Under the pieces are notes generated by a model, which saw nothing but the letters and a program-made list of their open reading frames with translations, did not search any database and was not told the origin of the DNA. From Pedobacter sp. (GTDB taxonomy: Bacteria > Bacteroidota > Bacteroidia > Sphingobacteriales > Sphingobacteriaceae), in contig SEDG01000023.1 in the NCBI GenBank assembly GCA_004295885.1, positions 1 through 21,649 on the forward strand: a stretch of DNA of 21,649 nucleotides, given 5' to 3'. Positions 7,722 through 15,729 of this stretch are shown piece after piece; positions within the stretch are counted from its first letter, which is position 1, and every line of letters starts with the position of its first letter. Position numbers and translations under genes: made by a program.

Positions 7722-10700
7722 ATGACTCTCAAACTAAATAAGGCTTTTTTGCTGATTTTTTTCTCGGTTTTTATTTTCTCACTAAGTTTTGGGAAAAAAG
7801 ACAATCATGCAGTTAATAAAAAAACAATGTTTGGGACAAGTTTAATTGGAGCTAAATATCTCCCAATACCGATTAAATTCTTGCCAATAAATCTGAATAC
7901 ATATACTCCCGATTCCTGCATATTGTTGCTGTATCAAACAGTATCATCGGCTACAGATTCAATAAGTAAAAAAAAATATTATTATTGCACGCTCAATAAA
8001 AAAACAACACGGTTAAATGGTTCTCTAGCAAGTATTGCAGAAGTTCAAATACTTTTCGAATCCATTAATAAACTTGGGCTCTTTAAGGAAATTAACCTTT
8101 TGTACTTTGATGATAAACGAAAAGTGAACAGATCTGTTACGGTTAATTATCTATCGAAAAAACTAAAAGAAACAAGATTGGTTTCTCGCAATGATAACCT
8201 AGTGGATATTTTATTATACTCCCAACAGGGTGTATTACTTTCTAAAACTTTGAATAAGGTAGATACAATTTATTCAAAATGGTATAGTTTAGCTGGGTTA
8301 GAAAAAATAGGACAAAACCTTTATTATCAAAATGGAAGTCAAAAAGCTAACATCAATTATAAAGAGGGGCTAATTAATGATACACTTACGTTTTATACTA
8401 CTGAAGGTATGGTATCTAGGCAATATATTTACAATAAAGGCCTTGTTGTTAAAACATTGGTAGAGCCAGTTAGAATGACAAGCTCTACTGCTTCAAGTTA
8501 TAAAAAGGCATTATTAATTGGAATCAATCAATATACAAGACCAGTAGATTATACCGCAAAAGAGATTAATGATAAGTTTATAGAAGTATATAATATTGCT
8601 GGGTCTGTAAATGATGTTAACCTGATTAAAAGTAAACTGATTTCTGGGCAAGGTTTTAATAAGGACAATGTAGGCTTACTAACGGACCAACAGGCAACAA
8701 AGGCAGGTATTTTAAAAGCACTAAATAATTTCGCTGCTAAGCTTATGCCTTCAGATATTGCTTTTTTGCATTTTAGTGCCTTGAGTTACGACGCCAACAA
8801 AGTGAAAGATGGTAATGAAGTATTTATTTTGGCTAGCGATTACTACAAGGGTAAAAGTGATACGACTAATACTTATTGGATCACAAAAAAGGAAATAGAA
8901 CAGGTGTTTGAAAGCATTAAAAAGAAAATCGGTAGTAAGGGACAGTTAATAGTATCTTATGATGCTTGTGGTCAGTCTGCAGATAATGCAAAAGATGAAA
9001 AAAAGAACGATGTGAAATTTCGTGGAGAACAGGGTGGTTTGTTGTTCTCCTCTAAAAAATATATGAATGTACCTTTTGTTATCCTTTCAGGTACCACCGG
9101 AGATGAATTGAGTATGGAGGCTTCTCAAAATGGAATAACTTACGGCGTTTATTCTTATGCGCTTGCAAATGCACTTGCCCTACCTTATTCTTTAACAGAT
9201 GAAGATTTAATCAACGAGGTTCGATTGAATGTAACTAAACAAAACCCCAACTATTATTCCAATTTCCCGCAATATCTTTTTGAACAAAATCAATCCTCAA
9301 CAATAGAACAAGGCGTAACTTTGGCAGAAATTAAACCGAAAGGTAATGCCCATATCATTTCAGTAGGTATTAGTGATTATCCAAAAACAGGAAAGCTATC
9401 CTTTTTAAATTGCGTGGCCGATGCAATTTCCTATAATCAATATTTTACAGATCAATATAAATCACTAACAGAAACTGGGAATGTTAGCTCTTATTTATTA
9501 ACAGACACTTTAGCAACCAAGAAAAACATTCTTGAAGCCATTAACAAAACAATGACCTCAAAACCTGAGGATTATTTTGTATTTAATTTTTCCGGCTATA
9601 CTGTTCCACTGAGGGATTCATTGGGCAAACAACTTACTTATTTCATCCCATATGGGTTAAAAAGCTTGACAGATACAGCAGAGATTAAAAAAAATGGAAT
9701 ATCGCTAGTTCAGCTGAAAGAATTATTGCAGATGATTCCTGCTAACAATCAATTATTTATCACCGAGGCCGGAAGTACAACCAATTTTCAGAAAGAATTT
9801 ATTAAAAACCTGATTGAAAGTAGTCCGACTTTGGCAGCCTTATCTAACAAAAACCGTGTTTTCATTATACCAAAGGGCGCAGGTATAGATAATATGATTT
9901 GTAATAATAGAGATATAAAGCACGGCCCGTTAAATTATTATATCACTAACCTAACAATTGATTTGAACATTTATGGTTTGTTTGAAAGCGATTTATACAT
10001 CAACGCATTAAAATATGCCATTGGTAAAGCCGAGGCTGATTGCGATTACATAAGAAGCGGTTATTTTGATGTATTTTTTGAAAAGAACTTCATAAACGAC
10101 CTACAATATTTTATGCCCGAACAGGCAATGCAAATGCGTGGTGCCAAAGTGAGGAATCAAACTAAAGAGAAATTGAGTAGGGATAATTCTAAACGTTATG
10201 CTTTAGTTATAGGCACAAATACTTATAAGGCAAATGTGCAATGGGGAAATTTGAATAATCCAGCTCCTGATGCTAGAGCAATCGCTGATGAATTAGAAAA
10301 TAACTACGATTATAAAGTAATGCGTTTAATTGATAAACCTCTGGATAGCATCTATAATAAGATTTTAGAATTGTCTAAACTGCTAAAAGAAAGCGATCAA
10401 TTGGTAATTTTTGTAGCTGGCCACGGAGATTTTGATGATAACTTATTGGATGATGGATTGATTGTGACAAACGATTCAAAAACAGCCAAAGATGATCCTT
10501 TCAGAAACTCATATATTCAATATTCTAAGCTATCTAGGATGATAAATAAATTGCCGCCCAATCAAATTCTCTTATTAATGGATGTTTGTTTTGGCGGCAC
10601 ATTCGATGAACGCGTAGCGAGAAATGTTGCCAGAAGTGGCGAAACCATTTACGATGATATGAATGCTGCGGCTTACATTGATGGTAAATTAGGAAAGAAA

Positions 10701-10967
10701 ACAAGAATATACATCACCTCTGGTGGAAAAAAAGAAGTACCTGATGGGTACGCTGGTAAACATTCTCCTTTTGCACAGAGACTAATCATGGCCTTGCAAG
10801 GAAGGGGAGGCGCAAACAGTATGTTAACAGCGAAGAACTTATATCAATTTGTAGAAAAATTGCCTTCCGGACCGCTTTTAGGCAGTTTCGGTGATGATGA
10901 ACCAGGTAGTGAGTTTTTGCTAATTCCTAATATAACAGCTAAGATAATTGCCGTGGCTAAAAATTAA
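7722..10967 (+). CDS. Exported caspase-family (peptidase C14-like) protein with three tandem caspase folds
   Basis: The product has 1081 residues. A hydrophobic signal peptide (about 1-24) predicts export. Residues about 196-246 (LYYQNGSQKANINYKEGLIN) resemble MORN_2/YwqK-type repeats. Three caspase-like folds follow. Fold 1 (about 260-490; KALLIGINQY) has HFSALS at 350-355 where the catalytic GHG is expected, so the His is replaced by Leu354, but keeps Cys416 in YDAC. Fold 2 (about 543-745; HIISVGISDY) has FSGYT at 623-627 (Tyr626 for His) and TEAGS at 681-685 (Ser685 for Cys), so it is dead. Fold 3 (824-1030; RYALVIGTNTY) is complete: VAGHG with His901, LLMDVCFGG with Cys956, then KHSPFAQRLIMALQG. 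Only fold 3 should cut peptide bonds, after an unknown residue. It starts a run of five same-strand envelope genes. The N-terminal 195 residues are not recognised. Confidence 0.88.
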   Translation: MTLKLNKAFLLIFFSVFIFSLSFGKKDNHAVNKKTMFGTSLIGAKYLPIPIKFLPINLNTYTPDSCILLLYQTVSSATDSISKKKYYYCTLNKKTTRLNGSLASIAEVQILFESINKLGLFKEINLLYFDDKRKVNRSVTVNYLSKKLKETRLVSRNDNLVDILLYSQQGVLLSKTLNKVDTIYSKWYSLAGLEKIGQNLYYQNGSQKANINYKEGLINDTLTFYTTEGMVSRQYIYNKGLVVKTLVEPVRMTSSTASSYKKALLIGINQYTRPVDYTAKEINDKFIEVYNIAGSVNDVNLIKSKLISGQGFNKDNVGLLTDQQATKAGILKALNNFAAKLMPSDIAFLHFSALSYDANKVKDGNEVFILASDYYKGKSDTTNTYWITKKEIEQVFESIKKKIGSKGQLIVSYDACGQSADNAKDEKKNDVKFRGEQGGLLFSSKKYMNVPFVILSGTTGDELSMEASQNGITYGVYSYALANALALPYSLTDEDLINEVRLNVTKQNPNYYSNFPQYLFEQNQSSTIEQGVTLAEIKPKGNAHIISVGISDYPKTGKLSFLNCVADAISYNQYFTDQYKSLTETGNVSSYLLTDTLATKKNILEAINKTMTSKPEDYFVFNFSGYTVPLRDSLGKQLTYFIPYGLKSLTDTAEIKKNGISLVQLKELLQMIPANNQLFITEAGSTTNFQKEFIKNLIESSPTLAALSNKNRVFIIPKGAGIDNMICNNRDIKHGPLNYYITNLTIDLNIYGLFESDLYINALKYAIGKAEADCDYIRSGYFDVFFEKNFINDLQYFMPEQAMQMRGAKVRNQTKEKLSRDNSKRYALVIGTNTYKANVQWGNLNNPAPDARAIADELENNYDYKVMRLIDKPLDSIYNKILELSKLLKESDQLVIFVAGHGDFDDNLLDDGLIVTNDSKTAKDDPFRNSYIQYSKLSRMINKLPPNQILLLMDVCFGGTFDERVARNVARSGETIYDDMNAAAYIDGKLGKKTRIYITSGGKKEVPDGYAGKHSPFAQRLIMALQGRGGANSMLTAKNLYQFVEKLPSGPLLGSFGDDEPGSEFLLIPNITAKIIAVAKN

Positions 10968-11074
10968 TTTTTGCATAAAGAAGGAGGAAATATCGGTTGT
11001 AGAGGCTTTAGAAAGAAAAACTTAGTTATTGGTTACGTTTTTTCCTATTTTAGGTAAATATTCTATCCCTACTT

Positions 11075-11803
11075 ATGATTAAACAACTACACTTCACTAG
11101 TTTTTTGATTTTAGCAGCATTAATTAGTAGTGTTTCTTATGGTCAATCTCCAAATCTTGACAGTGCGACGATCGCAGTACAAAAGGCACAGGCTTTTTTT
11201 GATAAGGAGATCAAATCTCAATCCAGACTTTTTAATGGAACTGCCTATTTAACCTATGGAAGTAACGTTAAAGGAACTGCCACTTTTGACGACTTATCTC
11301 TTACAAATGGTACTGTTGTTTATGATGGAATTCGTTATGACGATATTCCCTTGCTTTATGATTTATATTTAGATAACCTCGTTACTACTTCTTTTGGAAA
11401 CGCTGCGATGGTTAGTTTGATAAAAGACAAAGTTTCAGGTTTTTACATCAATAAACATCATTTTATCTACTTAAATCAACCTAACGAGCGCTCAGGTTCA
11501 GAAATTTTAAACGGCTTTTTCGATTTGATTTATGATGGAAAGATCAGAGTGCTGGTTAAAAGATCTAAAAAACTACAATTTTCTACCAATGTAGAAACTC
11601 CATATTACTTTACCTCTAAAACAACATACTTTTTAGAAAGAAATGGTAATTATTATCAGTTCGACAATGAGAGCTCTTTTTTAAATCTTTTTAAGGAAAA
11701 AAAGAATGAAATGAAGAAACATTTGCAGGAAAACAAAATTAAGTTTAAGGATAATCCTGAAGCGGCAATTGCAATTTTAGCTAGGTATGATGAGCAGATA
11801 TAG
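11075..11803 (+). CDS. Exported protein of unknown function, 242 residues
   Basis: A signal peptide ends near SSVSYGQ (residue 24), so the mature protein is probably periplasmic or outer-membrane associated. The body is rich in beta-strand and aromatic residues (LFNGTAYLTYG, TYFLERNGNYYQF), and the C-terminus is a Lys-rich helix (KEKKNEMKKHLQ). I do not recognise a named family; proteins of this style often occur beside TonB receptor and DUF4249 genes in Sphingobacteriaceae. It begins 107 nt after the caspase gene, and its last 17 nt overlap the receptor gene, which implies co-translation with the receptor and a role linked to it. Confidence 0.8.
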   Translation: MIKQLHFTSFLILAALISSVSYGQSPNLDSATIAVQKAQAFFDKEIKSQSRLFNGTAYLTYGSNVKGTATFDDLSLTNGTVVYDGIRYDDIPLLYDLYLDNLVTTSFGNAAMVSLIKDKVSGFYINKHHFIYLNQPNERSGSEILNGFFDLIYDGKIRVLVKRSKKLQFSTNVETPYYFTSKTTYFLERNGNYYQFDNESSFLNLFKEKKNEMKKHLQENKIKFKDNPEAAIAILARYDEQI

Positions 11804-14549
11804 ATTTAGCATAAAATTATTTTGTTCAAGTATATTGCTTCTTTTCTCAATTAGTATTTGTACGGCATACGCACAAAAGGATAACGCAATTAGTGTAGAT
11901 TTTAAACAATCGAAAATAAGTGAAGTTATTATCGATTTGGAAAGTAAAAGCTCATTCCACTTTTACTATGATCCAAAAATTATGGATAGCCTAAGTTTTA
12001 CTTTGAAGGCAGAAAATAAATCCATTGTCTTTGTATTAGATAATTTATTTAAAAGTGTAGGGGTAAATTATACCATCTTCAAAAAAGATATTTTCCTTAC
12101 CAAGAATACACAACTGGTGGTTCAGGAAATAACAAACAATCCAGTATCGCAAACAGTTAAAAATATTGTTGATCTATCTCAATCGGTAAAAGTTCAACAA
12201 GCAGTTACGCCTAACAAGTTGTATGAAATTGGTATGAAAACCAATGAACTGAAAAATATTCCAGCTATACTTTCTGGAAATTTGAAAGAAGCTAGCACCG
12301 GTAAGCCAATTGCGGGGGCAGTTATTTCTTCGCAATCCTCAAACGTACAGGCTACAACTAATCAAAGTGGATATTACACTATAGAATTACTTACAGGACA
12401 AAATATTCTTGATATTAAAACCCCAGGCAGAGAAGATACGCAAAGGCAGGTAATGTTATATGGGAACGGTAAGCTAAATATTGAACTTAAAGAAAATATA
12501 CTCTCTTTAAAGGAAGTAGAAATTTTAGCGAACAAGGTTTCTAATACAAAAAGTGTTGAAATGGGTGTAAATAGATTAGATATAAAAACAATTAAAAAAG
12601 TCCCATCACTATTTGGTGAGCCAGATATTTTACGGGTGATTTTAACCTTGCCCGGTGTACAAACTGTTGGCGAGGCTAGTACAGGTTTTAATGTTAGAGG
12701 CGGCTCTACCGATCAAAATTTAATTTTATTAAATGATGCTACGATATACAATCCGTCTCACTTTTTTGGTTTTTTCTCTGCGTTTAATCCAGATATAGTA
12801 AAAGATGTAGAGTTGTATAAAAGCACTATTCCCGAAAATTATGGAGGTAGATTAGCGTCTGTTTTAGAAGTAACTAATAGAACTGGTGATAAAAAGAAGT
12901 TTACCGGATCTGCAGGTATTGGTTTAATAACAAGTCGTTTTAATATAGAAGGTCCCATAGATAATGGCAAAACTTCGTTTATTTTTGGAGGAAGAGTTAC
13001 TTATTCAAATTGGCTTCTTAAACTATTGCCAAAAGATTATGAACAAAGTAAGGCATCATTTTATGATCTAAATATTGGGATTAACCATCAATTGAATGAA
13101 AAAAATGAAATCAATATTTCGGGGTATTATAGTAAAGATGATTTTAAATTAAATACAGATACAAGTTATAATTATAGCAACCAAAATGGCTCTATAAAAT
13201 GGAAGCATACCTTTAATGAAAAACTAAATGTTGCTTTTACGGCAGGCTTTGATGCTTACGATTATAGCATCAATAGCAACTCAAATCCGATAAATGCCTA
13301 CAAACTTGGCTTTAAGATTAGCCAAACTAACTTTAAAACAGATTTTCGCTATAAGATAGGTGACAAGCATCAATTTAAATTTGGTTTGTCTGCCATATAT
13401 TATAAACTTAACCCAGGGTCGTTTGTTCCAGTTGGAAATGAGTCTTTGGTTACGGCAGATATTTTGCCTGCTGAACAAGCTTTGGAAAGTGCTATTTATG
13501 TTGGAGATGAATTTAAGGTAACTGAAGCTTTTTCAATCAATGCAGGCTTGAGATACTCTTTATATAATTATTTAGGCCCACAAACCATTAATAACTATGC
13601 GCCGAATTTACCTGTAACAGAAGATAACCTATTAAGTACTACCCAATATGGGGATAAAAAGGTAATTGATACTTATAAAGGGCCTGAAATAAGAGTTTCT
13701 GGGAGGTACAATTTAACAAAAGACTTTTCTGTAAAAGCATCTTATAATACCTTGAGGCAATATATACACTTACTTTCAAATACAACTGCAATTGCACCAA
13801 CTGATATTTGGAAGTTAAGCGATCCGAATATTAAACCTCAGTTTGGAAGCCAGGTTTCTTTAGGATTGTACAAAAATTACAGCGCCAACACCATAGAAAC
13901 ATCGGTAGAAGTTTATTATAAAAAGCTAAAAGACTATTTAGATTATAAAAGTGGGGCTAGTCTGGTGTTAAATCATGCCATTGAAAGAGACGTTGTGAAT
14001 ACAAATGGCAAAGCATACGGGATAGAGTTTCTAATGAAGAAAAATACTGGTAAGCTAACGGGTTGGATGAGTTATGCTTATTCTAGAACAATGCTTAGAA
14101 CCGAAGACTTAGAACAAGGCTCTTTAGTGAACGAGGGTAGCTTTTATCCTGCAAACCATGATAAACCGCATGCATTTAATTTTACTGGAAACTACGCCTT
14201 TAAACAACGGTACCATTTGTCATTTAATGTTACTTACAGCACTGGCAGGCCAATTACTTTGCCCATAGCGAAATATTATTATGCGGGTAGCGAAAGAGTA
14301 TATTATTCTGATAGAAATGCCTATCGAATTCCAGATTACTTTAGAACAGATATATCTTTCAATATTGAAGGTAACTACAAGGTTAATCAAAGGTTTCGTA
14401 ATTCATTCACCATGGGTATATATAATGTAACTGGAAGGAAAAATGCATATTCCACTTATTTTACGCAGGAAAACGGCGTAATATCCGGTTATAAACTCTC
14501 TATTTTTGCCTCAATGTTGCCATTTGTCAGTTACAATATCAAGTTTTAG
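11787..14549 (+). CDS. TonB-dependent receptor with N-terminal STN domain
   Basis: This 920-residue outer-membrane receptor has a signal peptide to about residue 30 (CTAYAQ). A secretin/TonB short N-terminal (STN) domain covers about 34-107 (ISVDFKQSKISEVIIDLESK, FHFYYDPK). A linker is followed by a carboxypeptidase-regulatory-like domain at about 162-235 (GNLKEASTGKPIAGAVI). The plug covers about 265-365 (GVNRLDIKTIKKVP, LPGVQTVGEASTGFNVRGGS, LYKSTIPENYGGRLASVLEV). The beta-barrel ends in SYNIKF. STN receptors in Bacteroidota often signal through FecR/ECF sigma pairs, but none is nearby, so STN may serve assembly or TonB contact here. The ATG at 11787 overlaps the preceding gene; the next ATG at 11790 is an equally possible start. 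DUF4249 follows after 41 nt. Ligand unknown. Confidence 0.92.
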   Translation: MMSRYRFSIKLFCSSILLLFSISICTAYAQKDNAISVDFKQSKISEVIIDLESKSSFHFYYDPKIMDSLSFTLKAENKSIVFVLDNLFKSVGVNYTIFKKDIFLTKNTQLVVQEITNNPVSQTVKNIVDLSQSVKVQQAVTPNKLYEIGMKTNELKNIPAILSGNLKEASTGKPIAGAVISSQSSNVQATTNQSGYYTIELLTGQNILDIKTPGREDTQRQVMLYGNGKLNIELKENILSLKEVEILANKVSNTKSVEMGVNRLDIKTIKKVPSLFGEPDILRVILTLPGVQTVGEASTGFNVRGGSTDQNLILLNDATIYNPSHFFGFFSAFNPDIVKDVELYKSTIPENYGGRLASVLEVTNRTGDKKKFTGSAGIGLITSRFNIEGPIDNGKTSFIFGGRVTYSNWLLKLLPKDYEQSKASFYDLNIGINHQLNEKNEINISGYYSKDDFKLNTDTSYNYSNQNGSIKWKHTFNEKLNVAFTAGFDAYDYSINSNSNPINAYKLGFKISQTNFKTDFRYKIGDKHQFKFGLSAIYYKLNPGSFVPVGNESLVTADILPAEQALESAIYVGDEFKVTEAFSINAGLRYSLYNYLGPQTINNYAPNLPVTEDNLLSTTQYGDKKVIDTYKGPEIRVSGRYNLTKDFSVKASYNTLRQYIHLLSNTTAIAPTDIWKLSDPNIKPQFGSQVSLGLYKNYSANTIETSVEVYYKKLKDYLDYKSGASLVLNHAIERDVVNTNGKAYGIEFLMKKNTGKLTGWMSYAYSRTMLRTEDLEQGSLVNEGSFYPANHDKPHAFNFTGNYAFKQRYHLSFNVTYSTGRPITLPIAKYYYAGSERVYYSDRNAYRIPDYFRTDISFNIEGNYKVNQRFRNSFTMGIYNVTGRKNAYSTYFTQENGVISGYKLSIFASMLPFVSYNIKF

Positions 14550-14590
14550 ATTCAATAACGTAAGTATGATCTATTATTAATTTTTAATAA

Positions 14591-15718
14591 ATGAAAAATC
14601 TTTTTAAAATATGTTTTTTGTTTGCCATCGTTGCAATATCAAGTTGCAAGGAAGCTTACAATCCAGTAGTTACGGCGAATAATAGCAATTTGTTGGTTGT
14701 TGAAGGGATTATAAATTCTGGTGTTGATTCGACAATAATCAAATTGAGTAGAACCGTTATTATTGCAAATAAAACAGTGTTAAATCCCGAGACAGGGGCA
14801 ACCTTAGTTGTTGAAAGCGATGCAAATGAAACATTTCCACTAAAGGAAGACTTGAAAAAGGGAACCTATTTTGCATTGGCCTTAAATTTAAATAGTGCAA
14901 AAAAATACAGATTAAAAATTAGCACTTCAAAAGGTGTGATATATCTTTCAGATTATGTAGAAGTCAAAACATCTCCAGTAATTGATGAGGTGAATTATGA
15001 GGTTAAAAGTGATGGACTTCAAGTAAATTTGAACACACATGATGCTACCAATAAATCAATCTACTACAGATGGGAATATAAAGAAACTTGGATTTTTCAT
15101 GCGAAATTTATTTCAACTCTTGAATGGGATGGCAACTCTATAGTGCCTAGGAAAATTGGTATTCACGAATGTTGGGGTAATGAAAATTCAAGCAAAATAG
15201 TTTTAGGCACAACATCCAAACTCACTCAAGACGTAATTTTTAAAAGTCCAATTACATTCATTCCTTCAACTTCAGAGAAACTGTCTGATACCTATAGTAT
15301 TCTTGTTAAACAATATACATTAACAAAAGAAGCCTACGAATTCTGGCAAAACTTAAAGAAAAGTACTGAATCACTTGGGTCTATATTCGATGCGCAACCA
15401 TCGCAGCTTACCGGTAATATTCATAATGCCGATAACCAACAAGAGCCAGTTATTGGTTACATAAGCGTAGGTACTGTTGAACAAAAACGAATCTTCGTAT
15501 CAAAGGATAAATTCCCAAATTTCAGAATGGTATACCCTTATGAGTGCATGGAGCCATCAATAGCGACTATTAAAAGCCCTGGAGACGCGAAGCAGTATTT
15601 CGGAGATTTTACTTCGATTCCAATTGAAAATGCTCCAACTGGCGTGTACGCATCAAGTAGGCAGTGTGCAGATTGTACTGTAAGGGGAACAAACAAAAGG
15701 CCGGCATTTTGGCAATAG
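14591..15718 (+). CDS. DUF4249-family lipoprotein
   Basis: A 375-residue lipoprotein with a lipobox AISSC (Cys20). The body matches the DUF4249 pattern: NLLVVEGIINSG near the N-terminus, a beta-rich middle, KQYTLTKEAYEFWQNLKKST, PSQLTGNIHNADNQQEPVIGY, and the typical end with Cys359 and Cys362 in CADCTVRG before KRPAFWQ. DUF4249 genes nearly always sit beside a TonB-dependent receptor, so the protein is probably a surface partner of the receptor encoded upstream (inference; the biochemical role is unknown). Gaps to neighbours are 41 and 11 nt. Confidence 0.88.
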   Translation: MKNLFKICFLFAIVAISSCKEAYNPVVTANNSNLLVVEGIINSGVDSTIIKLSRTVIIANKTVLNPETGATLVVESDANETFPLKEDLKKGTYFALALNLNSAKKYRLKISTSKGVIYLSDYVEVKTSPVIDEVNYEVKSDGLQVNLNTHDATNKSIYYRWEYKETWIFHAKFISTLEWDGNSIVPRKIGIHECWGNENSSKIVLGTTSKLTQDVIFKSPITFIPSTSEKLSDTYSILVKQYTLTKEAYEFWQNLKKSTESLGSIFDAQPSQLTGNIHNADNQQEPVIGYISVGTVEQKRIFVSKDKFPNFRMVYPYECMEPSIATIKSPGDAKQYFGDFTSIPIENAPTGVYASSRQCADCTVRGTNKRPAFWQ

Positions 15719-15729
15719 CAGCAAAAATT

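Noticed and set aside
10978..10990. Strong Shine-Dalgarno-like AAGAAGGAGGAAA after the caspase gene
   Set aside because: No start codon with a lasting open frame follows at a usable distance, and Bacteroidota seldom rely on such sites; taken as chance.
15664..15729. Upstream ATG extending the macroglobulin-like gene by 22 codons
   Set aside because: It would overlap the DUF4249 coding end and bury the signal peptide; the ATG at 15730 gives a normal exported N-terminus.
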